Counted from the first letter of the stretch, positions 1-8,349 are shown. The stretch is DNA of 64,000 nt from JAPWJZ01 sp964575605 (GCA_964575605.1 CAZNRN010000002.1:62001-126000); one strand, 5' to 3'. Translations and numbers: made by a program. Notes: generated by a model not told the origin, from the sequence alone.

Positions 1-1
1 C

Positions 2-1066
2 GGCGGCGCGGTTGCACCCGTCATCATGACGCTGCGCGACATCCCGGCCGGCAGGCGCGTGCCGCTTGGCAACCTGTTGATGCGCAGCATGGGCGCTGCG
101 GTCTTTATCCCGCTGATGGGCTTCGTCGCCCCGATGATTGCGCAGCTGGACCCCGACCCGGCGCGCCAGATCGTGAACTTCCATACCTTCTTCAACATCG
201 CGGTGGCGCTGTCGTTCCTGCCCTTTATCGGGCCGATGACGAAACTGTCGGAAATCATCCTGCCCGACCGCCCGCGCGAAGAAGACGAAAGCCTGCCGCG
301 CTACCTCGACCCCACGGCTTTCACCACGCCGCCCGCGGCGCTGGCCTGCGTCGCGCGGGAGACGCTCCGTATCTCCGACATCATCCAGCGTATGATGCAC
401 GACACGCTGGAAGCGCTGCGCACCAACAACGCGCATCTTGTGCAGGCGATCCGCGACCGCGAAGCCATCGTCGACGGGCTGTACGAAGCCTGCAAGAACT
501 ACCTCGCCCGTCTCTCGACCCAGAACCTCGACAAGCAGGAAAGCAAGCGCTACATGCAGATCCTGACTTTCTCGACCAACCTCGAGCATATCGGCGACAT
601 CATCGACAAGAACCTGATGGACCTGGCGTCGAAAAAAATCCGCAACCAGGATAATTTCAGCCGCGCGGGCTTCGCCGAAATTTCCGACCTGCACCACCGT
701 GTCATGGAAAACATGGTGCTGGCGCAAAACGTCTTCATGACGGGCGACGTGAAAATGGCGCGCAAGCTGTTCGAGGAAAAGGCCATCCTGCGCAACCAGG
801 AAATGATCGCCTCCGAAAGCCATTTCAAGCGCCTGTCGGAGGGCATCGCGGAAACGATCGCGACATCAAGCCTTCACCTCGACATCCTGCGCGACCTGCG
901 CCGCATCAATTCCTATGTCTCCCTTATCGCCTATCCCATCCTGGAAGAGGCCAAGGTGCTGACCCCGACTCGCCTGAAAGCCCCCCGAAACGTTAAGAAC
1001 AAGGGCCGCGCGAAGGGCAAAAAAACGCTAGATGAGAGTGGTTCGCAAGAAGAATCCGACAGCTGA
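2..1066 (+). CDS. Na/Pi cotransporter family protein with C-terminal PhoU-like domain (5' truncated)
   Basis: The reading frame is open to the left edge, so the N-terminal transporter part lies outside the window. What remains is two hydrophobic segments (around bases 80-160 and 185-240), the end of a sodium/phosphate symporter core, followed by a long helical region like PhoU, with repeated charged helices and segments such as FSTNLEHIGDIID. In this family the membrane part takes up phosphate with sodium and the PhoU part is thought to tune it. The C-terminus is a basic, low-complexity tail ending at TGA 1064-1066. I infer the family from architecture; the transported ion is not proven. Confidence 0.85.
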   Translation, partial: GGAVAPVIMTLRDIPAGRRVPLGNLLMRSMGAAVFIPLMGFVAPMIAQLDPDPARQIVNFHTFFNIAVALSFLPFIGPMTKLSEIILPDRPREEDESLPRYLDPTAFTTPPAALACVARETLRISDIIQRMMHDTLEALRTNNAHLVQAIRDREAIVDGLYEACKNYLARLSTQNLDKQESKRYMQILTFSTNLEHIGDIIDKNLMDLASKKIRNQDNFSRAGFAEISDLHHRVMENMVLAQNVFMTGDVKMARKLFEEKAILRNQEMIASESHFKRLSEGIAETIATSSLHLDILRDLRRINSYVSLIAYPILEEAKVLTPTRLKAPRNVKNKGRAKGKKTLDESGSQEESDS

Positions 1067-1089
1067 TTCAACGGGTTATAAATTATTAC

Positions 1090-1245
1090 CTGTTTCTAAA
1101 ACGATAAGCTGACCCTGTTAACTTCTCCTTAACCCAGCCCATGTATTCTGAAACTAGGAACACCACTGGTTCCACGGAATTTTGAGCTTCATCTGTGCCT
1201 CCTCGTGACGTCTTCACCCCGCCCAGCAATGGGCGGTTTTTTTTG
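1090..1245 (+). ncRNA. Candidate small RNA ending in a strong intrinsic terminator
   Basis: This is the non-coding stretch after the Na/Pi gene. It contains a short inverted repeat (GGAAC...GTTCC near 1158-1174), an anti-Shine-Dalgarno-like CCTCCTC near 1198-1204, and a GC hairpin with eight Ts at 1220-1245. That layout resembles alphaproteobacterial trans-acting small RNAs with CCUCC motifs. I see no convincing promoter, so it may simply be the 3' UTR of the transporter gene. Confidence 0.3.
1220..1245 (+). terminator. Rho-independent terminator
   Basis: CCGCCC (1220-1225), a six-base loop, GGGCGG (1232-1237) and eight Ts. A decayed second copy (CCAGCAATAGGTGG plus six Ts) follows directly, as if the terminator had been duplicated. 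It serves the Na/Pi gene or a small RNA. Confidence 0.8.
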
Positions 1246-1324
1246 TTGGCCAGCAATAGGTGGTTTTTTGTATTCACAAAAATGCAGTAACCGCGGCCTT
1301 TGCAGGGGTTGCGCGTTATCAGGG

Positions 1325-1984
1325 CTACCGCGGCTTGGGCGCTTGCGGCTGCTGCGCGGGTGCGGGGCCGTTTTTCTCCAGCACTTTCAGGTGCCAGCTG
1401 CCGGCGCTGCCCTTCAGCCAGAAGCTGCCGGCGCGGAAGCCGTCTTTCACCAGGTCGTCGCCGACCTTCATCTCGTTATAAACGTTGCCGGGCACCTGCC
1501 AGTTGAATTCGACGGCGTTGGAAGCGTCCTTGATATGCTTACCGATATCGAGCGTGAAATGTGACTGGTACAGCTTGAGTTTCACGTTATAAGCGGAAGC
1601 ATCTGCATCCGCTGCGACGGCGGGGATCTTGTCGACCGTCATCTTGGTGGAGCCCAGCGAGCCTTCGATCCAGAAGCTGGCCGCGCGGAACTTGTCGACG
1701 AGGTTGTCGCCCTTGTGCAGTTTCTCGTATTGCGCCTTCGAGGCGGGCAGGGGGAACTGCACGGCGTTCCAGCTGTCCTTGGCGTGTTCAAACGGGTCGA
1801 GCGTGAAATGCGACTGGCGGAGGTCCACCTGCACGTAATAGGCGGGCGATGCCTGCTGCGTCTGCTCCACACGCACCGGGGCGGTCTGCGTTGCCTGTTG
1901 TGACGGCGGGGGCGCGTCGCAACCCGAGAGCAGAACGGCGGCGGCGAAGATAGCAGCAAGGCCAGTACGGCTGAAACGTTTCAT
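1325..1984 (-). CDS. Putative lipoprotein with an internally duplicated domain
   Basis: The protein has 219 residues. I chose ATG 1984 because GGAGAG sits just upstream and the protein then opens with a classic lipoprotein signal (basic MKRF, hydrophobic stretch, LLSGC with Cys22). After a Pro/Gln-rich linker there are two copies of a domain of about 70 residues (about 49-117 and 131-201). They share QSHFTLD, a NAV[QE]F core, a GD[ND]LV segment and FRA[AG]SFW[IL][EK]GS. I infer that it is anchored in the outer or inner membrane. No known family recognised; the function is unknown. Confidence 0.75.
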   Translation of the reverse strand: MKRFSRTGLAAIFAAAVLLSGCDAPPPSQQATQTAPVRVEQTQQASPAYYVQVDLRQSHFTLDPFEHAKDSWNAVQFPLPASKAQYEKLHKGDNLVDKFRAASFWIEGSLGSTKMTVDKIPAVAADADASAYNVKLKLYQSHFTLDIGKHIKDASNAVEFNWQVPGNVYNEMKVGDDLVKDGFRAGSFWLKGSAGSWHLKVLEKNGPAPAQQPQAPKPR

Positions 1985-2091
1985 CGGCTTGACTCTCCGG
2001 TGCAAAAACCAATCTAAAACCATGCAGAGCCTAGCAATATCATCTAGTTATGTCAAATTCTATCTTCCGCTACCGTTAAGAATTGCCATGG

Positions 2092-2097
2092 TATAAT
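2092..2097 (+). promoter_or_regulatory. Perfect -10 box TATAAT placed for a leaderless transcript
   Basis: TATAAT ends six bases before ATG 2104, so transcription would begin at or next to the start codon. There is no Shine-Dalgarno sequence before this ATG. No clear -35 element is visible at 16-18 bp spacing. Confidence 0.4.
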
Positions 2098-2103
2098 AAA
2101 AAC

Positions 2104-2859
2104 ATGACCTCACCCCGCAAAACCATCATGGCACTCCATGGCGCCGGCATGACCGGCGGCGCTTTTGGCGGGCTTGTGCCGCATTTGCTGGAGCATAGTT
2201 TCCGCGCCACCACGCTGCCGGGGCACGACCCCAAGGCGGGCGGCAGCCTGCTGCCCGATATCAAGGGCATGGCCGGATTCGTGGCCGACAGGCTGTCGGG
2301 CATGCCGGACGGTTCGGTGGTGCTGGCGGGGCATTCCATGGGTGCGCTGGTGGCGCTGCAGGCGTCCCAACACCCTTCCGTTGCGGCGCTGGTGCTGATG
2401 GCGACCGCCGCGAAGATGCCGGTGAACGCCGACCTGTTGAAAACCGCGCAGGAAAAACCGGCCGAGGCGATAGGCCTCCTGATTAAATGGGGCGTCTGGC
2501 AGGGGCACCAGCAGGTCGGCGCGGTGCGCACCGTGCTGGGCTCGATCATGAACGCAGCCGACCCGCGCGCGGTTTATAACGACCTCAAGGCCTGCGACGA
2601 TTTCAAGGATGGCGAGGAGATGGCGAAGGCCTGCAAGCTGCCCGTGCTGGTGATTGCGGGCGAACACGACAAGCTGACCCGCGCCTCCGACGGCGAGGCT
2701 TTGTCCAGGCTTTTTGACAACGGTACATATGCGCTGCTGAAGGATTGCGGGCATATGATGATGGTCGAAAAACCCATCGAAGCCGCGCAGCTGATCAAGA
2801 GTTTTTTATCAACGAATTCAACGGCTGAAACAGCGAAAGGAGGCGCATCCGGGGGTTAA
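2104..2859 (+). CDS. Alpha/beta hydrolase
   Basis: About 251 residues with the alpha/beta-hydrolase fold. An oxyanion-type LHGAG lies near the N-terminus and the nucleophile elbow is GHSMG. The late acid is in GEHDKLT and the catalytic His in DCGHMMMVEKP. The length and layout fit small soluble esterases or AB_hydrolase_6 proteins; the substrate cannot be read. A TTG at 2083 would add seven residues. I prefer ATG 2104 because a consensus -10 lies immediately before it, which implies a leaderless mRNA. The gene is divergent from the duplicated-domain lipoprotein. Confidence 0.85.
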   Translation: MTSPRKTIMALHGAGMTGGAFGGLVPHLLEHSFRATTLPGHDPKAGGSLLPDIKGMAGFVADRLSGMPDGSVVLAGHSMGALVALQASQHPSVAALVLMATAAKMPVNADLLKTAQEKPAEAIGLLIKWGVWQGHQQVGAVRTVLGSIMNAADPRAVYNDLKACDDFKDGEEMAKACKLPVLVIAGEHDKLTRASDGEALSRLFDNGTYALLKDCGHMMMVEKPIEAAQLIKSFLSTNSTAETAKGGASGG

Positions 2860-2934
2860 CCAAATGTCAATCCAACGCTGGTAAAATGTATTTGTAGTTT
2901 AAGTGAGAAAGCATCAACTAGAGGAGATACCGAC

Positions 2935-3099
2935 ATGGCTCATCCACATCTGCGCGCCTTGAAAAAGAAGCACGAAAAGCTCGAGCATGACATCCATCAA
3001 GAGCAAACCCATCCCGCGCGCAATGAGACTGCAATCAAGAAGATGAAAGAGCAAAGGCTCCATATCCGCGAGGAAATCGAGGCTTTAGAAGCCCGCTGA
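2935..3099 (+). CDS. DUF465 (YdcH-like) small helical protein
   Basis: A 54-residue protein starting MAHPHLRALKKKHEKLEHDI and ending in EALEAR. GAGGAG lies seven bases before the ATG. The heptad-like pattern of Lys, Glu and Leu and the central Pro-containing linker are typical of DUF465, short coiled-coil hairpins that are abundant in proteobacteria and have no settled function. The gene stands alone and is followed by a perfect terminator. Confidence 0.85.
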   Translation: MAHPHLRALKKKHEKLEHDIHQEQTHPARNETAIKKMKEQRLHIREEIEALEAR

Positions 3100-3120
3100 A
3101 CAGAAGGATTCAAACAAAAA

Positions 3121-3150
3121 CGGCGCCCTTGTAACAGGGCGCCGTTTTTT
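3121..3150 (+). terminator. Rho-independent terminator
   Basis: An eight-base perfect stem CGGCGCCC/GGGCGCCG with an eight-base loop and six Ts, preceded by A5. The symmetry means it can also end the convergent minus-strand trcR transcript. Confidence 0.9.
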
Positions 3151-3166
3151 ATTGGTTTGCAGCGTC

Positions 3167-3841
3167 TTAGCCGCCGGTTGCGGTGTTGGTTTCCGGGGCT
3201 TCTTCCTCGTCGTCCAGATCGTCGTCGAGGTCGGCGTCGGTTTGCGAAGCAGCGCCTGCGGGGCCGTTATCCTGGCCGGGGCTGGGCGCCTTGCCTGCGG
3301 CTTTCGCTTCGCGCTCGATGCGGCGCTGGGCGCGGCGCACGGCCTTTTCCAGCTCGTCCGCGGTGCAGAGGCCGAGCGACACAGGGTCAGCCGGCTTCAG
3401 CGTCGCCATATGGGCGTAGGTCTTGTTGCGGATCGCGTCGACCGTGGGCTTGGTCGAGCCGATCAGCTTGGCGACCTGCACATCGGCCAGTTCGGGATAC
3501 TTTTTGATGAGATAGGCGATTGCATTGGGTTTTTCCGCGCGCTTGGTAACCGGCGTGTAGCGCGGGCCTTTCGAGCGGGCGCGGGGCTTGGGCAGGTCGG
3601 TCTTCTGCATCTTGAGCTTTGCATTGGTGTTCTTTTCGCAGCGCGTGATCTCGTCCTGTGTCAGCTCGCCGTTCAGCACGGGGTTGGTGCCCATGATGCC
3701 GGTGTTAACCTCGCCGTCGGCCAGCGCCTGGACTTCCAGCGGGTGAAGGCCGCAGAATTCCGCGATTTGATCAAACGTCAGGGCCGTGTTGTCGACCAGC
3801 CATGCGGCGGTCGCCTTGGGCATAAGGGGATAAGCAGCCAT
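3167..3841 (-). CDS. trcR: DUF1013 family regulator, TrcR-like
   Basis: 224 residues, starting at ATG 3841 with AAGGAG at a good distance. The N-terminus MAAYPLMPKATAAWLVDNT and the helix-turn-helix-like stretch FDQIAEFCGLHPLEVQALADG are hallmarks of the alphaproteobacterial DUF1013 family, named TrcR in some annotations as a cell-cycle transcriptional regulator. A second helical region (VAKLIGSTKPTVDAIRNKTY) looks like another DNA-binding helix-turn-helix. The C-terminus is a highly acidic tail (runs of Asp and Glu). This gene is a good marker for Alphaproteobacteria. Confidence is high in the family and moderate in the role. Confidence 0.85.
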   Translation of the reverse strand: MAAYPLMPKATAAWLVDNTALTFDQIAEFCGLHPLEVQALADGEVNTGIMGTNPVLNGELTQDEITRCEKNTNAKLKMQKTDLPKPRARSKGPRYTPVTKRAEKPNAIAYLIKKYPELADVQVAKLIGSTKPTVDAIRNKTYAHMATLKPADPVSLGLCTADELEKAVRRAQRRIEREAKAAGKAPSPGQDNGPAGAASQTDADLDDDLDDEEEAPETNTATGG

Positions 3842-3985
3842 CTTTTCAGTCTCCTTTGTAAAAACCTTAAACCTCGTCCGCATCGGATATGCTTCATGCT
3901 TCCGCGCCCTTTGGAAAAAAGGCGACGATTGAAAAAGTCCTCAATCGCTTTTGGGGAGAAGTCTTCAAGACAATATAAATAATCG

Positions 3986-4013
3986 GCGGGAAAGTCCAGT
4001 GATTCCCGCTTTT
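3986..4013 (+). terminator. Isolated terminator-like hairpin in an intergenic region
   Basis: GCGGGAA (3986-3992) pairs with TTCCCGC (4003-4009) and is followed by four Ts. No plus-strand gene ends nearby, so it may end an unseen small transcript or act in the leader of the minus-strand trcR gene. Confidence 0.35.
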
Positions 4014-4051
4014 AAAGGGCAGTATTTCTTAAGGCGCTGGAAAGGCTCGAT

Positions 4052-4089
4052 AAAAATCCCCCGCCGGCATGGCTGCCAGACGGGGGATT
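4052..4089 (-). terminator. Rho-independent terminator of the glycine-zipper gene
   Basis: Read on the minus strand, AATCCCCCG pairs with CGGGGGATT across a 17-base loop and is followed by a T-rich run. It lies about 30 bases after the stop at 4120. Confidence 0.7.
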
Positions 4090-4119
4090 GTCGTGCCGAC
4101 GTGACGTCAGCCGTCGCGC

Positions 4120-4656
4120 TTAGCGCTCGGACTTATCGTAGTCGACATAGCTCTTGAAGGCGTCTTCGACGGCCGGGCGGGCGTCATCCCACTCCAGCTG
4201 CGAATTGCCGCGCGCCATGTTCCAGTTGTTCTGGATGCTGGGCGCCAGTTCGTTGAAGTCGCGGCCGTCGCGGCTGCGTGCGGCCTCGAGGCCCGAGCGG
4301 TAGGCGGGCTCGTACATCGCGAATTTCGAACCGGGCTTCACATAGGGGCGCGAAGCATAGTTCTCCTCCCACCAGACCAGCTGGGTCGGGTTGACCTTTT
4401 CGCCGACCGCATGGCCGATATCCGCGCCGATCACGGCGCCGACAGCCGCACCGATGACAGCGCCAGCGGGGCCCGCAACCGAACCGGCCGTTGCGCCGGC
4501 CGCCATCGCAGCACCCGCACCGGCAGCACCGCCCAGGGCAGCGCCGACGCCGGTACCGGTCGCCTGCATGCCGGGTTCACCGGAGATGGGGTCGCGGTTT
4601 GCTTTTCTCTCGTTCTCTTTTTCACGCTCGGAGCGCGTATCGATGTTCTTGGTCAT
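4120..4656 (-). CDS. Glycine-zipper domain protein
   Basis: 178 residues. A charged N-terminus (MTKNIDTRSEREKENERK) is followed at about 30-85 by a Gly/Ala-rich hydrophobic region with repeating GxxxG spacing (GAALGGAAGAGAA, GAVIGAAVGAVIGADIG), the glycine-zipper pattern of membrane-associating proteins. The C-terminal half is soluble and polar, with an aromatic VWWEENY segment and a repeated pattern seen in stress-related hypothetical proteins. There is no signal peptide. GGTGA precedes the ATG. The function is unknown. Confidence 0.7.
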   Translation of the reverse strand: MTKNIDTRSEREKENERKANRDPISGEPGMQATGTGVGAALGGAAGAGAAMAAGATAGSVAGPAGAVIGAAVGAVIGADIGHAVGEKVNPTQLVWWEENYASRPYVKPGSKFAMYEPAYRSGLEAARSRDGRDFNELAPSIQNNWNMARGNSQLEWDDARPAVEDAFKSYVDYDKSER

Positions 4657-4817
4657 GAGTCACCTTTTGTTTCATGGTTATGCGCGACACTACGCGCTTT
4701 AAACGTATGGTCTGGACTTCCAACAAAGGGCCGCCCGATTCTGTTCCGTCCTATTTTCTAACAATTTGAATTTGCTTGTTCTTTGGAGCCTATTGTAAAT
4801 TCGCAGCAGGAGATGCC

Positions 4818-6893
4818 ATGCCCAAACCGCAATCCTTCGTGCTGAAACATAATGACAGCTTCGCCGTGCTTGACGCATCGGGCGACATGCTGGCGCGCAA
4901 TGAAAAAGACCACGATATCGCAGACGGGCTTATCACGCGCGATACGCGCATGCTGTCGTCCTTTACCCTGACGCTTGACGGGCATAAACCCGCGCTGCAG
5001 GAAAGCCGCCTTGAAAACAACAACGTCATCTTTCACGCGGTGCTGACGCAGGACGACATTACGGCGGGGCGCAGCAGTTTCGTCTTCAACGACAATTTCT
5101 ATGAATGCCTGACGCTCCGCAATACGGGCGGCAAGCCGCAGCGCGTGGCGGTATCCTACGATCCCGACGCGGATTTCCGCGACCTGTTCGAGCTACGCGG
5201 CGCGGTGCGGCCCGCACGCGGCGAGATGCAGCCGGTGAAGCGCGGCAATAAAAGCATCACCTTTTCCTATAAGGGGCTTGATAAGGTCACACGCCAGACC
5301 TACGTCGTGTTCTCGGAGGAAGTGAAAGAGGGCGGCATTGCCTTCAACCTGCAGGGCGGCGAAAGCCGCAGCCTCTATATAAGGGCAGGGGAGGGCAGCG
5401 CACGCGTCTCCGCCGCCGAATTCGACGTGATGCGCAAGGCCTGCGCCGATTATATCGACAAACACGTCTCCCGCCGTCCGCGCTTTTCATCGTCGAACCC
5501 GCAGTTCGATAAATGGATACGCGCAAACGCTGTCGATATCGCGCTGCTGACGACAGATACGCGCGACGGGCCTTACCCCTATGCGGGCATCCCCTGGTAC
5601 AGCTGCCCCTTTGGCCGCGACGGGATTATCACGGCCTATGAATTGCTCTGGCAGGACCCCGATCTTGCCAGGGGCGTCCTCACGCTGCTGGCGCGGCATC
5701 AGGCGACGGAGGAAAGCGCCTTCCATGACAGCGCCCCCGGCAAAATCCTGCACGAAATCCGCATGGGCGAAATGGCGGCATTGAAAGAAATTCCGCATAC
5801 GCCCTATTACGGCACGGCCGATGCGACACCGCTGTTTATCTGCCTTGCGGGCGCCTATTTCGCGCGCACGGGCGATGTTGAATTTATCAAAACGCTCTGG
5901 CCGCATGTCGAACGCGCGCTGCACTGGATCGACAAATACGGCGACAGTGACGGCGACGGATATGTCGAATACAAACGCGGCGCGGAAACCGGCCTTGGCA
6001 ACCAGGGCTGGAAAGATTCCGTCGATGCGATTTCACATGCAAACGGCGAACTTGCCGAAGGGCCGATTGCGCTTTGCGAAGTGCAGGCCTATGTCCATGC
6101 GGCCAAACGCGCGGCGGGTGGCATGTCCGTGGCGCTGGGGCACCCCGATATCGCCGATTTGCTGTTCAGGGAGGCCGACCGGTTAAAGGAAAACTTCAAC
6201 CGCGATTTCTGGTGGGAAGAAAAAGGCACCTATGCACTGGCGCTGGACGGCAAGAAACAGCCCTGCCATGTACTGGCCTCGAACGCCGGGCACGCGGTGT
6301 TCTGGGGCGGCATCACGACGGACGACCGCGCGCGCAAGGTCGCCAGGGCGCTGATGTTGCGCGAGATGTTTTCCGGCTGGGGCATCCGCACGCTGGGCAG
6401 TGCTGAAAAAAGATACGAACCGGTCAAGCCGCCCGAAGGCTACCACAACGGCACCGTCTGGGTGCATGACACGGCGATCTGCGCGGCCGGCATGTCGAAA
6501 TTCGGCATGGCCGACAAGGCCGCGAAACTGATGGAGGCACTGTTCGACGCGGCACAGCATTTCCCCGGCCTGCGCCTGCCCGAATTGTTCGGCGGCCTGC
6601 CGCGCGAAGGCATTGATCCTCCCGCCCGCTACCCCGTCGCCTGCAGCCCGCAGGCCTGGGCCAGCGCGTCGGAATCCCTGGTCTTGCAGGCGATGCTGGG
6701 CATCACCGTCGACGGCCTGACGAATACGGTGATGGTGCTGCAGCCGCGCCTGCCCCGGTTCCTTGATGAGCTGACGATTTCAGGATTGAAAGTCGGTGCG
6801 GGTAGAGTCACGCTCCGCTTCACCCGGGAAGGTGAAAAAACCGAAGTCGAAACGCCCGAGCGGTCGGCGGGTATTTCGGTGGTTGTGCAGTAA
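4818..6893 (+). CDS. Glycogen-debranching-type amylo-alpha-1,6-glucosidase
   Basis: 691 residues from ATG 4818 (AGGAGA upstream). The N-terminal beta-sandwich (about 10-200) opens with SFAVLDASGDM and carries the GLITRDTRMLSSF motif of the debranching-enzyme N-terminal domain. The C-terminal (alpha/alpha)6 barrel has FGRDGIITAYELLW, GLGNQGWKDSVDAI and HNGTVWVHD, the substrate-cleft motifs of bacterial amylo-alpha-1,6-glucosidases and trehalase-like enzymes. It probably removes alpha-1,6 branches from glycogen or acts on a related glucan in the cytoplasm. No other glycogen genes are adjacent, so the exact substrate is uncertain. Confidence 0.85.
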   Translation: MPKPQSFVLKHNDSFAVLDASGDMLARNEKDHDIADGLITRDTRMLSSFTLTLDGHKPALQESRLENNNVIFHAVLTQDDITAGRSSFVFNDNFYECLTLRNTGGKPQRVAVSYDPDADFRDLFELRGAVRPARGEMQPVKRGNKSITFSYKGLDKVTRQTYVVFSEEVKEGGIAFNLQGGESRSLYIRAGEGSARVSAAEFDVMRKACADYIDKHVSRRPRFSSSNPQFDKWIRANAVDIALLTTDTRDGPYPYAGIPWYSCPFGRDGIITAYELLWQDPDLARGVLTLLARHQATEESAFHDSAPGKILHEIRMGEMAALKEIPHTPYYGTADATPLFICLAGAYFARTGDVEFIKTLWPHVERALHWIDKYGDSDGDGYVEYKRGAETGLGNQGWKDSVDAISHANGELAEGPIALCEVQAYVHAAKRAAGGMSVALGHPDIADLLFREADRLKENFNRDFWWEEKGTYALALDGKKQPCHVLASNAGHAVFWGGITTDDRARKVARALMLREMFSGWGIRTLGSAEKRYEPVKPPEGYHNGTVWVHDTAICAAGMSKFGMADKAAKLMEALFDAAQHFPGLRLPELFGGLPREGIDPPARYPVACSPQAWASASESLVLQAMLGITVDGLTNTVMVLQPRLPRFLDELTISGLKVGAGRVTLRFTREGEKTEVETPERSAGISVVVQ

Positions 6894-6909
6894 TCCCCTA
6901 CAAAACGGA

Positions 6910-6926
6910 AACCCCGGCGAAGGCCG
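6910..6926 (+). repeat. 17-bp intergenic repeat, copy 1
   Basis: AACCCCGGCGAAGGCCG lies just after the debranching gene. The identical 17-mer occurs in inverted orientation at 39191-39207, also just after a gene. It contains a CCGGC/GCCGG-like dyad, as in REP-type intergenic repeats. Confidence 0.5.
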
Positions 6927-6961
6927 TGGCTACGCTTCTTTTTGAAGTTTTCATATCACTT

Positions 6962-6990
6962 TTGACAGTCCCTCCATCCTCGGCTAGGCT
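6962..6990 (+). promoter_or_regulatory. Sigma-70-type promoter
   Basis: TTGACA (6962-6967), a 17-bp spacer and TAGGCT (6985-6990). Transcription should begin near 6997, about 145 bases before the ATG of the next gene. Confidence 0.55.
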
Positions 6991-7028
6991 GGTGCTACAT
7001 GAACCATTTGATAACCAGCCACCGCCGC

Positions 7029-7066
7029 CCCCGCTTGAAAACAGCGCCGGGGATTTTTTATTTTTT
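7029..7066 (+). terminator. Terminator-like hairpin in a 5' leader (attenuator or small-RNA end)
   Basis: CCCCGC (7029-7034) pairs with GCGCCGGGG (7044-7052) with a bulge and is followed by ATTTTTTATTTTTT. It lies between the promoter at 6962 and the ATG at 7142. A short ORF starting at ATG 6999 (33 codons) overlaps the hairpin. Confidence 0.5.
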
Positions 7067-7141
7067 CAGGAGGCCATCAAGCATTATCCCGCACCGGTAG
7101 AAACACGTTTTACGGTTTCATATTTTAAAAGGACTGCCCTG

Positions 7142-7423
7142 ATGACCCACCTGAAGAAAACGTTCGACGAAGCCGCCTTCCCCATCGAAAAGGCGCTGTT
7201 CAAGGCGAAGCTCGGCCTGCTGGAAAAACGCGGCGATATCGCCGACGACACTTTCGCCAAAGCGATTACCCGTGCAAAGGATGATTTCGGCGTGGAAGAA
7301 ACGAAATTCCGCGACGCCTTCGGCTTAAGCGCGGGCGCGGTCGACCGCTGGGGCAACGGCAAAAACCTGCCGCACCCGATGGTCAGGCCGAAGATTTTGG
7401 GCTGGGTGAAGCAGCAGCTCTAG
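7142..7423 (+). CDS. Small hypothetical protein, possibly helix-turn-helix
   Basis: 93 residues. I chose ATG 7142 because AAAAGGA precedes it, and the upstream part of the open frame contains the promoter and leader hairpin. The protein is helical. Its C-terminal half (FRDAFGLSAGAVDRWGNGKNLPHP) reads like a Cro/XRE-type helix-turn-helix, where a conserved Trp in a recognition-helix context plus NGKNLP is common. DNA binding is an inference. Its 3' end overlaps the convergent DMT-transporter gene by 41 bases. Confidence 0.6.
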   Translation: MTHLKKTFDEAAFPIEKALFKAKLGLLEKRGDIADDTFAKAITRAKDDFGVEETKFRDAFGLSAGAVDRWGNGKNLPHPMVRPKILGWVKQQL

Positions 7424-8285
7424 CGCCCTGCCCCCACCAGACGCCTGCCAGCGCCAGCAGGCCGCCCAGCGCGTGGTAGCCATGCAGCGGTTCCTTCAGC
7501 AGCAGGTATGCCGACAGCGCCACGAAAAGCGGCAGCAGGTTCATGAACAGCGTCGCGCGCTGCGGCCCAAGGTGCTTGATGCCGCGGATCCAGAAAAACG
7601 GCGCGCCGATGGAGGCGGGGATAGCCGCATAGAGTATCAGCGGAATATTTTCCGCCGTGACGGGCGACGGCGGCGCGCAAAGCCAGAACGGTAGCAGCGC
7701 CAGCACGCCAAAACATATCTGCACGTAAAGCTGCTCCCATGTTTTCAGCGGCAAATCCCAGCGCTTGAGCAAGACGCCGTAAAGCGCGTTGGAAGCGACC
7801 GCGACCAGCATCAGCCCGTCGCCCGCGCGCAAATCGCCTGCAAAAAACGCCTGCAGGTCGCCATGCGTGCACAGCACAAGCACGCCCGCCAGCGACAGCA
7901 GCGCGCCGCCGATTTTCGCGCGCGTCAGCTTGTCGCCGGTGAATACATTCGCCAGCAGGGCGGAGAAAAGCGGCATCAGCGCCACCATTACGCCCATGTT
8001 GACGGCTGATGTTGATCGCGCGGCCTCGTATGCCAGCCCCTGGAACAATGCCATGCCGAGAAGGCCCAGGACAGCGAGCTTCGGCCAGTGGGCGACAACC
8101 ACGCTACGCTGCCGCCAGACGGCGCGTACGACAAACGGCGTCAGCACCAGCCCCGCCAGCGCCCAGCGGTAAAACGCGATGGCCGCAGGTTCGATCACCG
8201 CGGCCGCCGCTTTGCTGACAAGGATATTGCCCGTCCAGATCAGGACGGCGCAGAGCGGATAAACGTAGAAATTTGAGGAAAACAT
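7383..8285 (-). CDS. DMT-superfamily EamA-type transporter
   Basis: 300 residues with about ten hydrophobic segments arranged as two EamA repeats, each of five helices. Landmarks are IWTGNILVSKAAA near the N-terminus and PLHGYHALGGLLALAGVWW at the C-terminus, which is the end-of-repeat signature of drug/metabolite exporters. I chose ATG 8285: the longer frame to 8393 runs past a likely promoter (8350-8378), and its extra N-terminus is not transporter-like. The substrate is unknown; many relatives export amino acids or metabolites. This gene is the last backbone gene before the island. Confidence 0.8.
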   Translation of the reverse strand: MFSSNFYVYPLCAVLIWTGNILVSKAAAAVIEPAAIAFYRWALAGLVLTPFVVRAVWRQRSVVVAHWPKLAVLGLLGMALFQGLAYEAARSTSAVNMGVMVALMPLFSALLANVFTGDKLTRAKIGGALLSLAGVLVLCTHGDLQAFFAGDLRAGDGLMLVAVASNALYGVLLKRWDLPLKTWEQLYVQICFGVLALLPFWLCAPPSPVTAENIPLILYAAIPASIGAPFFWIRGIKHLGPQRATLFMNLLPLFVALSAYLLLKEPLHGYHALGGLLALAGVWWGQGARAAASPSPKSSA

Positions 8286-8349
8286 TTTTAAATGTCGGTG
8301 GTGACGTTCCGGGGCGTTGCGCGTTATCACGCAGATTGGTGGTGCACAT

